Below, one piece after another: positions 1 to 8,489 of a DNA stretch of 50,136 bases; the first letter of the stretch is position 1; each line of letters opens with the position of its first letter. This DNA is from Pseudomonas caricapapayae (GTDB lineage: Bacteria > Pseudomonadota > Gammaproteobacteria > Pseudomonadales > Pseudomonadaceae): NCBI RefSeq assembly GCF_001400735.1, contig NZ_LJPW01000159.1, positions 1 through 50,136 of the forward strand, read 5' to 3'. The translations under genes and the position numbers were made by a program. The notes beneath the pieces were generated by a model, which was given only the letters and a program-made list of their open reading frames with translations, ran no database searches and was not told where the DNA came from.

Positions 1-398
1 ATGATTGCGGGGTGTAAGGAAGGTATCGACGGAGGTTGGGGGAGCTTGAGGGGCAGGAGGGCGCGAAGGTTTTCAGGTTGTTTCTGTGCGCTTTGCATCG
101 GGAGCTGTTCTTTCCCGATACACCTTGGCAGCTCATGGTCTGCTATGTATTACCACGCGCGTCGCATAGCCAAGATCACCGACTCTTTATCTTGTAGCCA
201 TCAATCGGGATATCTTCTGTGCGCTCAGCCGTTGTGAAAATGTGTGAAGACGTGCTGGTCAACCTGTGTCACGAAATCGAGCAGCAAAAGCCTTCCGACC
301 TGGACGCCCCGTATGCTCTCTGACGCTGATAGGTTTTGCCAGAAGTGGACGTACGCTTGAATGGACCGAGCCTCTACACTCATGCGAGTCTCTGATTA
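1..398. other. Left edge, no confident gene
   Basis: I see no convincing complete gene here. A short plus-strand frame at 240-323 reads MCEDVLVNLCHEIEQQKPSD and then stops. Its pattern of LC..IE...P.DL...YAL recalls the middle of small DUF5713-type proteins, so it may be the remains of one, but it lacks both ends. The rest shows no motif I recognise. Confidence 0.3.
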
Positions 399-1034
399 AT
401 GAAGCAGGTCAGACTAATTCGTCACGGACAAAGCGCTGCCAACGCAGGCGAAGCCAGTGTGGATCACGCGACTATTCCTCTTACGTTGAAGGGGGTGGAA
501 CAAGCACAGTCAGTGGCCCGATCATTCACACATGCGCCGGATTTGATTGTTGCCTCACCGTTTTCCAGAGCGCAGGCAACCGCCATGGCGACCGCAGCTA
601 CTTTCCCTGCCACCCCGCTTGAAACCTGGCCCATCCAAGAGTTTACCTACCTCGAACCCGCGCGATGCGCCAACACGACCGTTGCTCAGAGGCGGAATTG
701 GGTTGAGGCTTATTGGACCAGATCAGACCCAGCGTTTGTGGATGGAGCAGGCGCAGAGTCTTTTTCAGGATTTATAGCGAGAGTGCGGTCTTTCCTGTCG
801 CAAATTGCGGAGCATCCTGCCCAGCGCATTGCGGTGTTTTCGCATGGGCAATTCATCAATGCCGCCGCCTGGCTGGTCGAGCGCAAGCCGCAAGACATTT
901 GTGGCCGAGAGATGGCGGACTGGCGGGATTATGAAATCAAGAACCATGTGGCTAACGGTGGTGGCTACATACTGGTCAGGCATGTGGGCGTTGACGACTG
1001 GCAAACATCCTCACAAAACGCTGAGAGCAGATAA
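399..1034 (+). CDS. Histidine phosphatase family protein
   Basis: A 211-aa cytoplasmic protein of the histidine phosphatase (phosphoglycerate mutase-like) superfamily, which removes phosphate from small molecules or proteins through a phospho-histidine intermediate. The N-terminus has the RHG signature (R8-H9-G10) with nucleophile H9. Other active-site positions are R57 in SPFSRAQAT, E81 and H149 in FSHGQ. There is no signal peptide. The length is normal for a single-domain member. The substrate cannot be told from sequence. It stands alone, upstream of and convergent with the toxin-antitoxin pair. The upstream Shine-Dalgarno sequence is weak, but the motif begins almost at the start codon, so the start is probably right. 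Confidence 0.85.
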   Translation: MKQVRLIRHGQSAANAGEASVDHATIPLTLKGVEQAQSVARSFTHAPDLIVASPFSRAQATAMATAATFPATPLETWPIQEFTYLEPARCANTTVAQRRNWVEAYWTRSDPAFVDGAGAESFSGFIARVRSFLSQIAEHPAQRIAVFSHGQFINAAAWLVERKPQDICGREMADWRDYEIKNHVANGGGYILVRHVGVDDWQTSSQNAESR

Positions 1035-1124
1035 AGCCAAACAGCTTCACTCCCGGATGGCTCTGACGACTACAAAAAACTGCTCGCTGTTGTGAAAGCG
1101 GCACCATTTCGGGGGGAGAAATCG

Positions 1125-1469
1125 TCACTGGTCTGAGCTCTGGCTGCCCATGTCAGCTCTGTGCGAAACGACCTTTGACATTCTCACGCCCAGTGCCTGT
1201 AGCACCTTGAGGATGGTAGATAGCTTCGGGTCACCGCCAGCAGCGATAGACCTGTAAAGGTTGGGTCTGGCCAGGCCCGTGTTCTTTGAGAGATTACCCA
1301 TGCCACCTCTCGCCTCGATCAATCGACGGATGGCCGTAAGGAAAACGTCCTCACCTCCATCCTCGTCGATTTCTTCCAGCGCAACAGACAGATATTCGAT
1401 GGCAAACGCTTCGTCTTCACGGAGCATTTCCAGAACGCTTTCATCATGAGAACGCGTAGAGGTTGTCAT
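1125..1469 (-). CDS. HigA-like antitoxin (XRE-type HTH)
   Basis: A 114-aa DNA-binding antitoxin starting at MTTSTRSHDE. The ATG overlaps the stop of the toxin gene by 4 nt (ATGA), which is why I prefer it to a start 9 codons upstream. The C-terminal half (MGNLSKNTGLARPNLYRSIAAG...PKLSTILKVLQALG) is a helix-turn-helix of the kind seen in the 'addiction module antidote' family, and it should bind the operon promoter. The N-terminus is acidic and probably contacts the toxin. The gene order, toxin first then antitoxin, is the HigBA order. It probably represses its own operon together with HigB; no operator palindrome was identified. Confidence 0.82.
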   Translation of the reverse strand: MTTSTRSHDESVLEMLREDEAFAIEYLSVALEEIDEDGGEDVFLTAIRRLIEARGGMGNLSKNTGLARPNLYRSIAAGGDPKLSTILKVLQALGVRMSKVVSHRADMGSQSSDQ

Positions 1470-1789
1470 TTCTTTTTCACCTTGTGACATTTCCATAGAG
1501 CCTTGGCTTGGTCTATGTCGTTTTGCTGCTTGTCCTTTGAACCGCCGCCCAAGAGAAAAAGTATTTTTTGGCCCTGAATCGCGTAATACACCCGAAATCC
1601 AGGCCCAAAATCCAGCTTCATCTCAAAGACCCCATCACCCACCGGCTCCGTTACGCCGAAGTGGCCAAGCGCCGCTCGGTCGATCCGGGTAGTGATTCTC
1701 GCTTTGGATCGCGTGTCTCGGACGGTGTCGAGCCAACCCTGATAGATATCCACTCCATTGGCAGACAGTACGTGTTCCACTTCGTACAT
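1466..1789 (-). CDS. HigB-like toxin (RelE/ParE superfamily)
   Basis: A 107-aa protein of the RelE/ParE toxin superfamily, resembling the HigB 'addiction module killer' group. Members of this group are usually ribosome-dependent mRNA endonucleases. Visible family features are an N-terminal helix with W..TVRD.....I..RIDRA, then a beta-rich core (GDGVFEMKLDFGPGFRVYYA), and a C-terminal tail GGGSKDKQQNDIDQAKALW. It is co-transcribed with the antitoxin through a 4-nt overlap. Toxin-antitoxin pairs are common on integrative elements, and this one lies beside an integrase stump at 2007-2078, so it may have stabilised that element. Confidence 0.82.
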   Translation of the reverse strand: MYEVEHVLSANGVDIYQGWLDTVRDTRSKARITTRIDRAALGHFGVTEPVGDGVFEMKLDFGPGFRVYYAIQGQKILFLLGGGSKDKQQNDIDQAKALWKCHKVKKK

Positions 1790-2006
1790 GAAGAATGTAC
1801 CTTAAAAGAGACAAATGGGTGATTGAATATTCTTATCGACAGCATGGCTATAGATCGGAAATGAGCGAAGCAGTGATTCAGATTAGGGGAATTACAGAAA
1901 TTGGCGTTCACGAGGGGCTGGTATAAAGCGGCGAAATGTTGCGGGAGAGGGTGCGGAAGCTGCTCATCGTTAAAGCGTGCTTTGAGTACTGTGCATATCT
2001 CCGCTA

Positions 2007-2078
2007 CTAAATCTGAGGAAAAAGGGGTGCACCGCTGCGGCAGGCGTTGTCGGTAAGGGGAGCCGTTGTGCGAGCCAT
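2007..2078 (-). pseudogene. N-terminal stump of a P4-type integrase
   Basis: The ATG at 2078 opens a frame reading MARTTAPLTDNACRS, nearly the same as the start of the second truncated integrase in this window (MSRTTAPLSDAACRL at 10695). After about 15 codons the similarity ends and the frame stops at 2007. This is the very beginning of a DUF4102/P4-type tyrosine recombinase gene whose body is deleted. The upstream sequence (inverted repeat, terminator, tRNA-Thr end) is arranged as at 10.7-10.9 kb, which confirms that it is an element end and not a chance match. Confidence 0.7.
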
Positions 2079-2129
2079 AAGGGTACTTTTCAATATCGAA
2101 TTGGTAGGTATTCTTAAAAGTACCCTTAT
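2077..2129. repeat. 14-bp inverted repeat at integrase start
   Basis: ATAAGGGTACTTTT (2077-2090) is the exact reverse complement of AAAAGTACCCTTAT (2116-2129). The left arm overlaps the start codon of the integrase stump. The same design, with a shorter perfect core (TAAGGGTA / TACCCTTA), sits at the start of the second integrase remnant. It is probably an operator for integrase autoregulation or a recombinase arm site. Confidence 0.6.
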
Positions 2130-2170
2130 TAGCGCTGGCTACCCTCGGCATCCGACGGAACCCCAAAACG

Positions 2171-2196
2171 AAAATCCCGCCAGAAGGCGGGTTTTT
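2171..2196 (-). terminator. Terminator beside leftmost att copy
   Basis: The stem CCCGCC (2176-2181) with loop AGAA and GGCGGG (2186-2191) has T-rich sequence on both sides, so it can act in both directions. Read leftward it follows the tRNA-Thr end fragment at 2238-2254. It matches the terminator at the same place in the middle element (10798-10824). Confidence 0.7.
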
Positions 2197-2230
2197 CGGG
2201 GGGTCCAGAGATTTTGAAAGCCTTCTCTGG

Positions 2231-2254
2231 AACCTTGTATGGTGCCGGCACCAG
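2231..2254. repeat. Partial tRNA-Thr att copy, left boundary of the island
   Basis: AACCTTGTATGGTGCCGGCA and the next four bases repeat the sequence at 10859-10882. Seventeen of these bases (2238-2254, TATGGTGCCGGCACCAG) equal the 3' end of the tRNA-Thr gene with its flank. Beyond 2254 the match is lost. This fits the distal attachment site of the element occupying 2.25-10.9 kb. Confidence 0.65.
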
Positions 2255-2689
2255 ACGAACGGTATGTTTCGGCTAGACTAGGTTTTTCGGGCGTCTGGAG
2301 CTCGCTGGAAAATTCGGCGTACCCCAACTAGTAACTATAAATAAATCAGCTAGTTATGGCTTTCAGTGGAATCGAATCCGGATTCAGTAGCTTTCGGGAT
2401 ATTTGTGCAATTTGTACGCAAGTCGTTCAACGTCGACTATATAAGTCAAGTTTTTCTAACTTCTATGGCGTCCGAGGCTCCACGGGCTTCCCATGAAGGG
2501 GGCGTGTTCTTCTGCCCCGAGAGGACACAAATCTCTGTGTGACCCGCCTTCCTCGCTAATGAAGGAAGTGTCGTTACGCTTGCCCGAGTGTCGAACGTTA
2601 CTTGGTGTGATGATGGCCTTATGCCGTTCATGACTAACGCTCAGCATTTTCATACGCTATGCTGTCAAAAAATTTGGCACGGCGGGGAT
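2255..2689. other. Gene-free stretch before the DUF4365 gene
   Basis: There is no gene I can support in these 435 bases. The frames present on both strands are short and show no family pattern. The part from about 2330 is AT-rich and probably contains the promoter of the two-gene operon that starts at 2690. Confidence 0.4.
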
Positions 2690-3214
2690 ATGACGGAGGC
2701 TCAGATCAAGGAAGCGATCTCGAAGGAATTTCTTCGAATCCTCGCTAACGGGCATGGATTTAAGGTTACGGAGCCCCCGCTTGACCATGGAGTGGACATG
2801 GTTGTCTGCCCTGTTACAGTGCGACGCACTCCCCAAGGGGGGATGCGTTATCTTGACTCCCCGTACAAGCTAGATTTTCAGCTCAAGGCAACCACATCTG
2901 CTGGAGTTACGGACGATGGTGATCAGATTAGGTTTGATCTCGAATCCAAGACCTACAATGATCTCGTCGCCCGACGACCTCAGTTTTTGCCCATGCACCT
3001 AATCCTTGTAGTGCTCGATTCAGCCCCACCGAACTGTATAGCCATAGACGAGTCCCAATTGTCTGTTGCTGGAAGCGCATACTGGTACCTACCAGATGAG
3101 GGGGTTACTGAGACCGAGAACGCACACCAAATTAGGATTTCGATTCCGAAGGCCAATCGTCTTGGGCTCGGTTTCGTCCGATCTTGCTACGAGCAGCTGG
3201 GGATAGAGGTATGA
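2690..3214 (+). CDS. DUF4365-like protein, candidate nuclease
   Basis: A 174-aa protein starting at MTEAQIKEAI, chosen because GGCGGGGAT lies just upstream of this ATG; an in-frame start 34 codons earlier lacks support. It resembles DUF4365, a PD-(D/E)XK nuclease-like domain often found in defence loci. The expected core is visible: a helix with E13, then GVD (D36), then DFQLK (Q64, K66), spaced as in restriction-type nucleases. The C-terminal part (LVARRPQFLPMHLILVVL, SAYWYLP) also fits that family. The next gene overlaps it by 4 nt, so the two proteins are translationally coupled and probably work together. DNA cleavage is inferred, not shown. Confidence 0.7.
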   Translation: MTEAQIKEAISKEFLRILANGHGFKVTEPPLDHGVDMVVCPVTVRRTPQGGMRYLDSPYKLDFQLKATTSAGVTDDGDQIRFDLESKTYNDLVARRPQFLPMHLILVVLDSAPPNCIAIDESQLSVAGSAYWYLPDEGVTETENAHQIRISIPKANRLGLGFVRSCYEQLGIEV

Positions 3215-4320
3215 GTCATAGATCTGAAGACCTGTCTATCCTCGCCGAAAAGCTCCAGACTTTTCTCACCGCCTCAGGATGGGTAGAAGGGCGTCAAGCC
3301 AAGGGACTTCGTTTTTTTTATCCGCCAGCTGCCCTTGGGATAGAGGGGAAGTATTCCATTGCGCTACCCGATGACTCATCCAAGCCTGGTGTAGATACTC
3401 TTTTGCATGCAGCTGCTGACTCTCTATTGGATTTGTATGGTTACAGCCGCTTCGGCGAAATGGTTGAGAGCGCCGCTTCAAATGCAGATTCAAGTCCTGC
3501 TCGTATCTCATCACGATTCGTGGATTCGTCTACTCGCTGGGGTGCGATGCCGCTTTTGGCGTTTGGGGAGTTTTTGACCCATATGGGAGCAGGGTTATAT
3601 GAAAGCGCGAAATTTAAGCTGGGTGGAGATAATAACTCTAATAGAGTAACAGCCAGTACTTTTGCAAACGAATGTCTTTTGCTTCAAACTAAAGTCGGTA
3701 GCTTCATTGCTAGCATCGAGGTGCCAAGAATAACGCTCCGGCAAGCCGATTTATTCGGGCATGAGGCGATTGACTCGAATAAAGTTTGTTCTTCATTATT
3801 TTCGGCTATTGAATTCCTGAATGCTCGAGTACTCAACGATACAGAGTCTTTATACACCGAAGAGTCAATGGCGGATGCCATTTCACTATTTGATGTGGAA
3901 CTGTTGGAAGCCTTGTCGAAGATAATTTTAGGGCCTGGTATGGATACCATTGAGTTTTCTTTAGAAACAGGAGCCTCTATACGGACCTCTTCTACCGGTT
4001 GGATTACCGAAGATAAGATTACACGGCTAAAGGACTATGTCGCCTTTGTTAAGAAGTACTTCCGCGGGGAAGATAATATAACGGTGACTGGCTCCATAGT
4101 CGAGCTCCGCTCGCGCGATCCTGAAGGTAATAGGAACTATATCCGAGTAGTCACGGACTTCCAGGGAGAACGAACTTTTATGTCTGCGATATTGACTAAT
4201 GAACAGTATCAACGTGCTGTAGATGCCCACCGTACCAAGCGATCGGTGACCATTCGCGGTAACGGAATGCGATTGAAAACTCAGATTCGCATTACGAATG
4301 TGGCGGATTTTACTGTATAG
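3211..4320 (+). CDS. Unknown protein coupled to the DUF4365 gene
   Basis: A 369-aa protein starting at MSHRSEDLSI. The ATG overlaps the preceding stop codon (ATGA) and has GAGG just upstream. I do not recognise the family. The N-terminal 110 residues look globular with mixed helices, the middle (about 110-270) is helix-rich, and the last 85 residues (VTGSIVELRSRD...IRVVTDF...VTIRGNGMRL...ITNVADF) look like a beta-barrel of OB-fold type. There is no signal peptide, membrane segment or nucleotide-binding loop. The base composition is clearly AT-richer than the phage genes. It is probably the partner of the nuclease-like protein; whether it inhibits it, recruits it or senses a trigger cannot be decided here. 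Confidence 0.6.
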   Translation: MSHRSEDLSILAEKLQTFLTASGWVEGRQAKGLRFFYPPAALGIEGKYSIALPDDSSKPGVDTLLHAAADSLLDLYGYSRFGEMVESAASNADSSPARISSRFVDSSTRWGAMPLLAFGEFLTHMGAGLYESAKFKLGGDNNSNRVTASTFANECLLLQTKVGSFIASIEVPRITLRQADLFGHEAIDSNKVCSSLFSAIEFLNARVLNDTESLYTEESMADAISLFDVELLEALSKIILGPGMDTIEFSLETGASIRTSSTGWITEDKITRLKDYVAFVKKYFRGEDNITVTGSIVELRSRDPEGNRNYIRVVTDFQGERTFMSAILTNEQYQRAVDAHRTKRSVTIRGNGMRLKTQIRITNVADFTV

Positions 4321-4437
4321 CGGTTAAGCTGAGGCTATGACTTAAAAAATTTAGACGCAAGCCGTCGTACGTTATGCCTCTGGTAACCTATTTATAATTA
4401 ATCATTACATTTGAAAATATTTTATTTGGTGGAATAG

Positions 4438-5250
4438 ATGCCTGTACCGGTGAATACGCAATTGGCGGTGCTGCCGGCGATGCTTCCAGCGATGATTGCG
4501 GCGTATAACACATCGGACTCACGTACTGCTAACTATAATATTACATATGAAAACTTTATAGTTGGCAGAACACAAGGAATTGCTACCCATGGAAGCCTCG
4601 CAAATTGGATTAAAAATGGGAGCGCCGCTGCGGAAATTCATAATCTGCTGACCGCCTTTGGCATGAGCGCACAACGTTCGATTCTCGTCGCTCTTCCAGT
4701 GCTAAATGGGGTTTTAAATGAACTTCCTGCTGAGATCCTAAACTGGATACAAAATATCTCACTTCCATTGCCAACATCGCCTTGCACCATTATCAACTCC
4801 TCGACGCATTCTACTTTGTCTGTGGAGTTGCAAGACCTCTTTAACGTATTGGCCGCACCGGGCTCAGTGACGTTGAGTGGCGGCTTTGTTGCTGCAAGCA
4901 AGACATTACATTGCTTGTTTCCAGATTTGGCCCCGATGATAGATGGGAGACACTCCGGGCTCTCGTACTTTCACATATCCCGAGCTACATATTTACCTCC
5001 ACTCGGTTTGCGCACGTGGGACCAATGGAATGGCACTTTGCTTCTTGGTATACCAAATCCGAGCCCGCGGGGAGCCGGACGAGCAAATTGGGACTCTGCA
5101 AGATTCGTTGCGGCTATAGGTATTAATCAGCATATTTATGAGATTTGGCGAAGTAGCAACCATAATCCAAATCTACGGGATTTTTTGGCACTAGACTCTG
5201 CGCGTGGGACGACTGGAATACCACGAATTGTTGATAAATTACTGTGGTAA
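4438..5250 (+). CDS. Unknown 270-aa island protein
   Basis: The ATG at 4438 follows a GGTGG motif. I do not recognise the family with certainty. The segment SKTLHCLFPDLAPMIDGRHS (about residues 158-177) resembles a stretch in small helical proteins of mobile islands, where a helix is followed by LHxLxPDLxPMID. That is loosely reminiscent of helix-hairpin-helix DNA-repair folds, but no catalytic residue can be assigned. There is no signal peptide or membrane segment. It is separated from the DUF4365 operon by 117 bases that are AT-rich and may contain a promoter, and it is convergent with the STAND gene. A role in defence is suggested only by its neighbours. Confidence 0.55.
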   Translation: MPVPVNTQLAVLPAMLPAMIAAYNTSDSRTANYNITYENFIVGRTQGIATHGSLANWIKNGSAAAEIHNLLTAFGMSAQRSILVALPVLNGVLNELPAEILNWIQNISLPLPTSPCTIINSSTHSTLSVELQDLFNVLAAPGSVTLSGGFVAASKTLHCLFPDLAPMIDGRHSGLSYFHISRATYLPPLGLRTWDQWNGTLLLGIPNPSPRGAGRANWDSARFVAAIGINQHIYEIWRSSNHNPNLRDFLALDSARGTTGIPRIVDKLLW

Positions 5251-5536
5251 CAAACTATCTATTAATTAAAGATGAACTCTACGCTGAGTCGGTGGTAAAA
5301 CTTATTTCCGGTGCTTTTTTAGTAGATCAGATTTGTTTTGGCTTGGTGAAGGTTTTCTGGTTGGCTGTGGGTTATGTTGGTTTGTAATTAGTGCGATAGC
5401 TCCGCGTTAGATAGTCTGAAAATAATGCTTAGAATGGACGAGTTTATTAGATTCTAAATTAATCTGTTCAAGATTTTAAAGTTTGGATCAGTCTGAAACG
5501 GAGGATTCCACGCGCTTCAGACTGATGGTTATCCAC
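5251..5536. other. Convergent intergenic region with hairpin
   Basis: AT-rich sequence between two convergent genes. The only clear structure is the hairpin at 5487-5526, annotated separately. No short gene was found. Confidence 0.4.
5487..5526 (-). terminator. Hairpin after the STAND gene
   Basis: ATCAGTCTGAA (5487-5497) and TTCAGACTGAT (5516-5526) form a perfect 11-bp stem with an 18-base loop, 11 bases past the end of the leftward STAND gene. The T-rich tract that a leftward transcript would need is modest, so termination is likely but not certain. Confidence 0.5.
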
Positions 5537-7888
5537 CTAGCAATAGGTTTTTTGGTACTGGCTGATATCAAATCCCTGCTTTGGAAGGCTTGTTTTAGCA
5601 GTTTTTATGACCTCTGAAACTATTAGGCTGAGCTGTTCGCTGTAAACATGTTCCCTAGTTAAAATATGCATTTTCTTATATGAAAAGGATAGGTAATTGC
5701 ATATTATGAACCAGCCTTTACCTCTGAGTTCGCCATGAAAATATTTTGCGTCTTCCAATACTCTGATAGCACGACTATATTCTTTAAGGTGTTGAGAAAG
5801 AAATATTCCGAACATCATCAAAAGAGAGGCGTGAGCCAAACTCCCTATAAGGTATCGATAATCATACTCTATAGATTCTACCGCTTCTTCATAAAGTCTT
5901 TCGACTTGCATTAAAATTGTGGGGTCATTTCTATAGAATTTATACATGCCTTCTTTGTATAGGCGCGCTTTTTGGAGTGGGACATAAGGGTGACTAGTGA
6001 TAAAAGAGTGTTCGTCAAACTCTTTGAGATATTGTTCGTATTTTCTTTTGTTGTTTTGGGTTACGCATTTTATGGCCTGGCCGTATATGGAGAACAATTC
6101 GGCAATTACAATTGTGTCTATATAGTTCCTCGGTTGCCACTCATTAACTATTCGATGCAGGACAGAGTTTGAGGTAAGTGTGGAGTCCAGTTGCGCCAAC
6201 TTTAATTTCATTCTCTCTTTGTGTATTCTTATTTTTTCTTTTATAGCCCCCAACTGAAATCGGTCCGGGAGCAGTTTAATAAATACGAACCGTTTGGCAA
6301 ATTCATTAAGCTCGTAATACTCGCCGGTCTTTTTGAGAATTAGGCGCTCTAGTAAATAGTTGCAGGTTCTTTCTGCGTCAGCAATCCCTATACTCAGAAG
6401 CTTGCTAATCGAATAAAGTTCTATTCGTTCATCATACAAGGATATTACTTGCAGTAATTCGTTAATGGGGTGTCCGTTCGATGATAAATATTTAAGTGCA
6501 GCATCGAATGTGTTCTTATACATGAAGTTTGCGATCATTTCCGAGTTTTTTGATCGCATACTCTCGAGTGAAGTGGTGATGCTTGTGAATGTTGAAACTT
6601 GACGATCTACAATATTCAATATTTGAATGATAATTAACGCGTTACCCTTCGATGCGTTTAGTATCTGTCCGGCCATTCCTAATTGCAGATTTATATCGAA
6701 CCCTTCAGATTCGACCATTTGCTCTACAAAGGTTACACCAGTGTCATCGTTTTTAAACTCTTCGACGTGGATTTTCTCCTCGCAAGACTCTTCATTTCGT
6801 GACGTGACTATAAATTGTACGTTTCTTGGAAGTGCTTTTATAAAATCAATGATTTTTTGTTTTTCGGAGTTTTCAATGTTTTCAATGTTGTCAATTGCAA
6901 TAATACCGCGCTCTTTTATTTCGTAGACATTTTCAATGTCTAAGCATTTGCAAATAAGCGATTGTAAATCTTCTAGTGTTGAGAATTCAGGCTTCGCCGA
7001 GTCGATATAAAGCTCGCCTGAAGTATTGTTTGATCTTAGATATTCATCTTTGCTAGAAAAGAATAACAGGTAGCTTAGATCTTTGTGCTTGTTGTCTTTT
7101 CGGTCTCTAATCAAGCGATAAAGAAATTCAGTTGTAATAGCCGTTTTGCCAACTCCACCATAACCATATAATACGACGGAGCCGGCAAGTCTTTGTCGGA
7201 CATTACTTCCTAATAGTGCTTCATATAGGTTAGAGATAACTGATTCGCGACAGAGAAGGCTTTTATGAGTTGAAGGCGCCAAGCCTAAATTATGATGTTT
7301 GGGGAATCCGTCATTGTCATGATTGTTATAGTTTTTTATGTGCTCTGAAATGTATGCTTTAGATGCATACCAGAAAAGTTTTTCGTTAAGCGTTGCAATT
7401 CCGTTCTCGATGAAATATACAACTTTGTTTGCGTCAGAAATTGTAATTGGGTGGGATGCTGGATGGGATAGATTGTTTCTTGTCTTATGATAAATAGTGC
7501 AGCAGTAGTGAAATTCTTCGATGGAACTGAAGGCCTTCACGATCTCTTTGTCAGAGAAGTGGAGACTGAAAAATATAAGCATCAGGTCTATTAGTTCAGA
7601 TACGTACGGCACGTCATTGTCAAATGTGTTGTTATCAAGCGATGCTTTGCATTTTGAAATTAGCGAATAAATTTCACTTGATGTAGATGTGAACTTCCTA
7701 AGCTTTGCAGAGAATTTTTTTGCATAAATTAGATTATTTGATATCGATATTGATTTTAGCGTCTGATCAAATAAGGCGTGGCTTTGATATTTTCGAGCCA
7801 TTATGTCTGATATGAAACTGCGAAGTGCAACCTCATAGCTTTTTATTATCGTGTCCAGTTTGTGGGACTGCTCAACGGAAATATACAT
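5537..7888 (-). CDS. HEPN-STAND NTPase, NLR-like
   Basis: A 783-aa protein with three regions. Residues 1-180 are helical and contain R137-N-N-L-S-H142, the Rx4H signature of HEPN ribonucleases, inside a helix-turn as in known HEPN domains. Residues about 205-480 form a STAND/AP-ATPase-like NTPase: Walker A GYGGVGKTA (242-250), Walker B GIIAIDN (328-334) and a sensor arginine in VTSRNE (361-366). Residues about 560-783 are helical repeats of TPR type, the usual sensor of STAND proteins. By analogy to bacterial NLR-like defence proteins, a foreign product would bind the repeats, the NTPase would oligomerise and the HEPN domain would cut RNA. The start has AAGGAAG upstream. The gene is strongly AT-rich, which indicates transfer. 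No partner gene is needed for this architecture. Confidence 0.8.
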   Translation of the reverse strand: MYISVEQSHKLDTIIKSYEVALRSFISDIMARKYQSHALFDQTLKSISISNNLIYAKKFSAKLRKFTSTSSEIYSLISKCKASLDNNTFDNDVPYVSELIDLMLIFFSLHFSDKEIVKAFSSIEEFHYCCTIYHKTRNNLSHPASHPITISDANKVVYFIENGIATLNEKLFWYASKAYISEHIKNYNNHDNDGFPKHHNLGLAPSTHKSLLCRESVISNLYEALLGSNVRQRLAGSVVLYGYGGVGKTAITTEFLYRLIRDRKDNKHKDLSYLLFFSSKDEYLRSNNTSGELYIDSAKPEFSTLEDLQSLICKCLDIENVYEIKERGIIAIDNIENIENSEKQKIIDFIKALPRNVQFIVTSRNEESCEEKIHVEEFKNDDTGVTFVEQMVESEGFDINLQLGMAGQILNASKGNALIIIQILNIVDRQVSTFTSITTSLESMRSKNSEMIANFMYKNTFDAALKYLSSNGHPINELLQVISLYDERIELYSISKLLSIGIADAERTCNYLLERLILKKTGEYYELNEFAKRFVFIKLLPDRFQLGAIKEKIRIHKERMKLKLAQLDSTLTSNSVLHRIVNEWQPRNYIDTIVIAELFSIYGQAIKCVTQNNKRKYEQYLKEFDEHSFITSHPYVPLQKARLYKEGMYKFYRNDPTILMQVERLYEEAVESIEYDYRYLIGSLAHASLLMMFGIFLSQHLKEYSRAIRVLEDAKYFHGELRGKGWFIICNYLSFSYKKMHILTREHVYSEQLSLIVSEVIKTAKTSLPKQGFDISQYQKTYC

Positions 7889-8202
7889 GTTTAACTTCTT
7901 CCTTGTATTAAGTTGTTTCAGATGCGCTCAGATTCTTGCATGATAACCAAATGCCACTATTATGTCCATTTTGATATTTGTCAATGTAAATGAGGCGCTA
8001 CCTCTAAGTCGGGTCTTATATATTGGTTAATCTAGGTTTGGAGTTTTTAAGGACGTAGCGAACGCGATATGTCTGTTATGTAGCGCTTTTGATTTCTTGG
8101 GAAGTTCAATATCAGGACCTACAGCGGTGCTTGATGAGTAAAGTTATTTATGAGCCGTGTAAATATAGGCGTCGGAATTTTTTGTGGAGAGGATAGTTGC
8201 TT
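7889..8202. other. Upstream region of the STAND gene
   Basis: 314 AT-rich bases without a gene. It must hold the leftward promoter of the STAND gene. No clear operator palindrome was seen. Confidence 0.4.
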
Positions 8203-8489
8203 TTATGATCGTCGTAAGTGACTGTTAAACTGCCAAGATTTACCTAGGCGATAAGCAAGTAAGTGCATGGTCAGCAGATAGTAATAACGCGTCGACTCTG
8301 CGTGCAGGTTTACGAAGTGATCTAGAAACCATGCGAAGTGCTTCTGCGGCCAAGTCCAAGGATTGTCGCGTTGCCAGCGCTTAGCTATTGTTGGATAGCC
8401 TTCGCTTGGCGAATGTAACGCTGGCGTGTGGAATGCGATCCTGTCAGAACACCCGCTAGGAACAACTCCATATCGAATGGCTTGCTCAT
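8203..8489 (-). pseudogene. Frameshifted small island protein
   Basis: The first part reads MSKPFDMELFLAGVLTGSHS from 8489 and stops at 8385. A second frame continues with AKRWQRDNPWTWPQKHFAWF and AESTRYYYLLTMHLLAYRLGKSW to 8203. Together they make one protein of about 90 residues that I associate with the integrase-like gene next to it. A change near 8390-8400 shifts the frame, so the gene is broken. The ATG at 8489 overlaps the end of the integrase-like gene, which suggests a two-gene operon before decay. Confidence 0.55.

Noticed and set aside
1..237. 78-aa plus-strand open frame at the left edge
   Set aside because: Cys/Ser-rich composition with no family pattern and no ribosome site; probably chance.
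1651..2166. 171-aa minus frame crossing the toxin and integrase stump
   Set aside because: It overlaps the HigB-like toxin in another phase and reads through the inverted repeat and terminator.
2690..4320. Classical type II restriction-modification pair
   Set aside because: Neither protein has methyltransferase motifs; only a nuclease-like core is visible.
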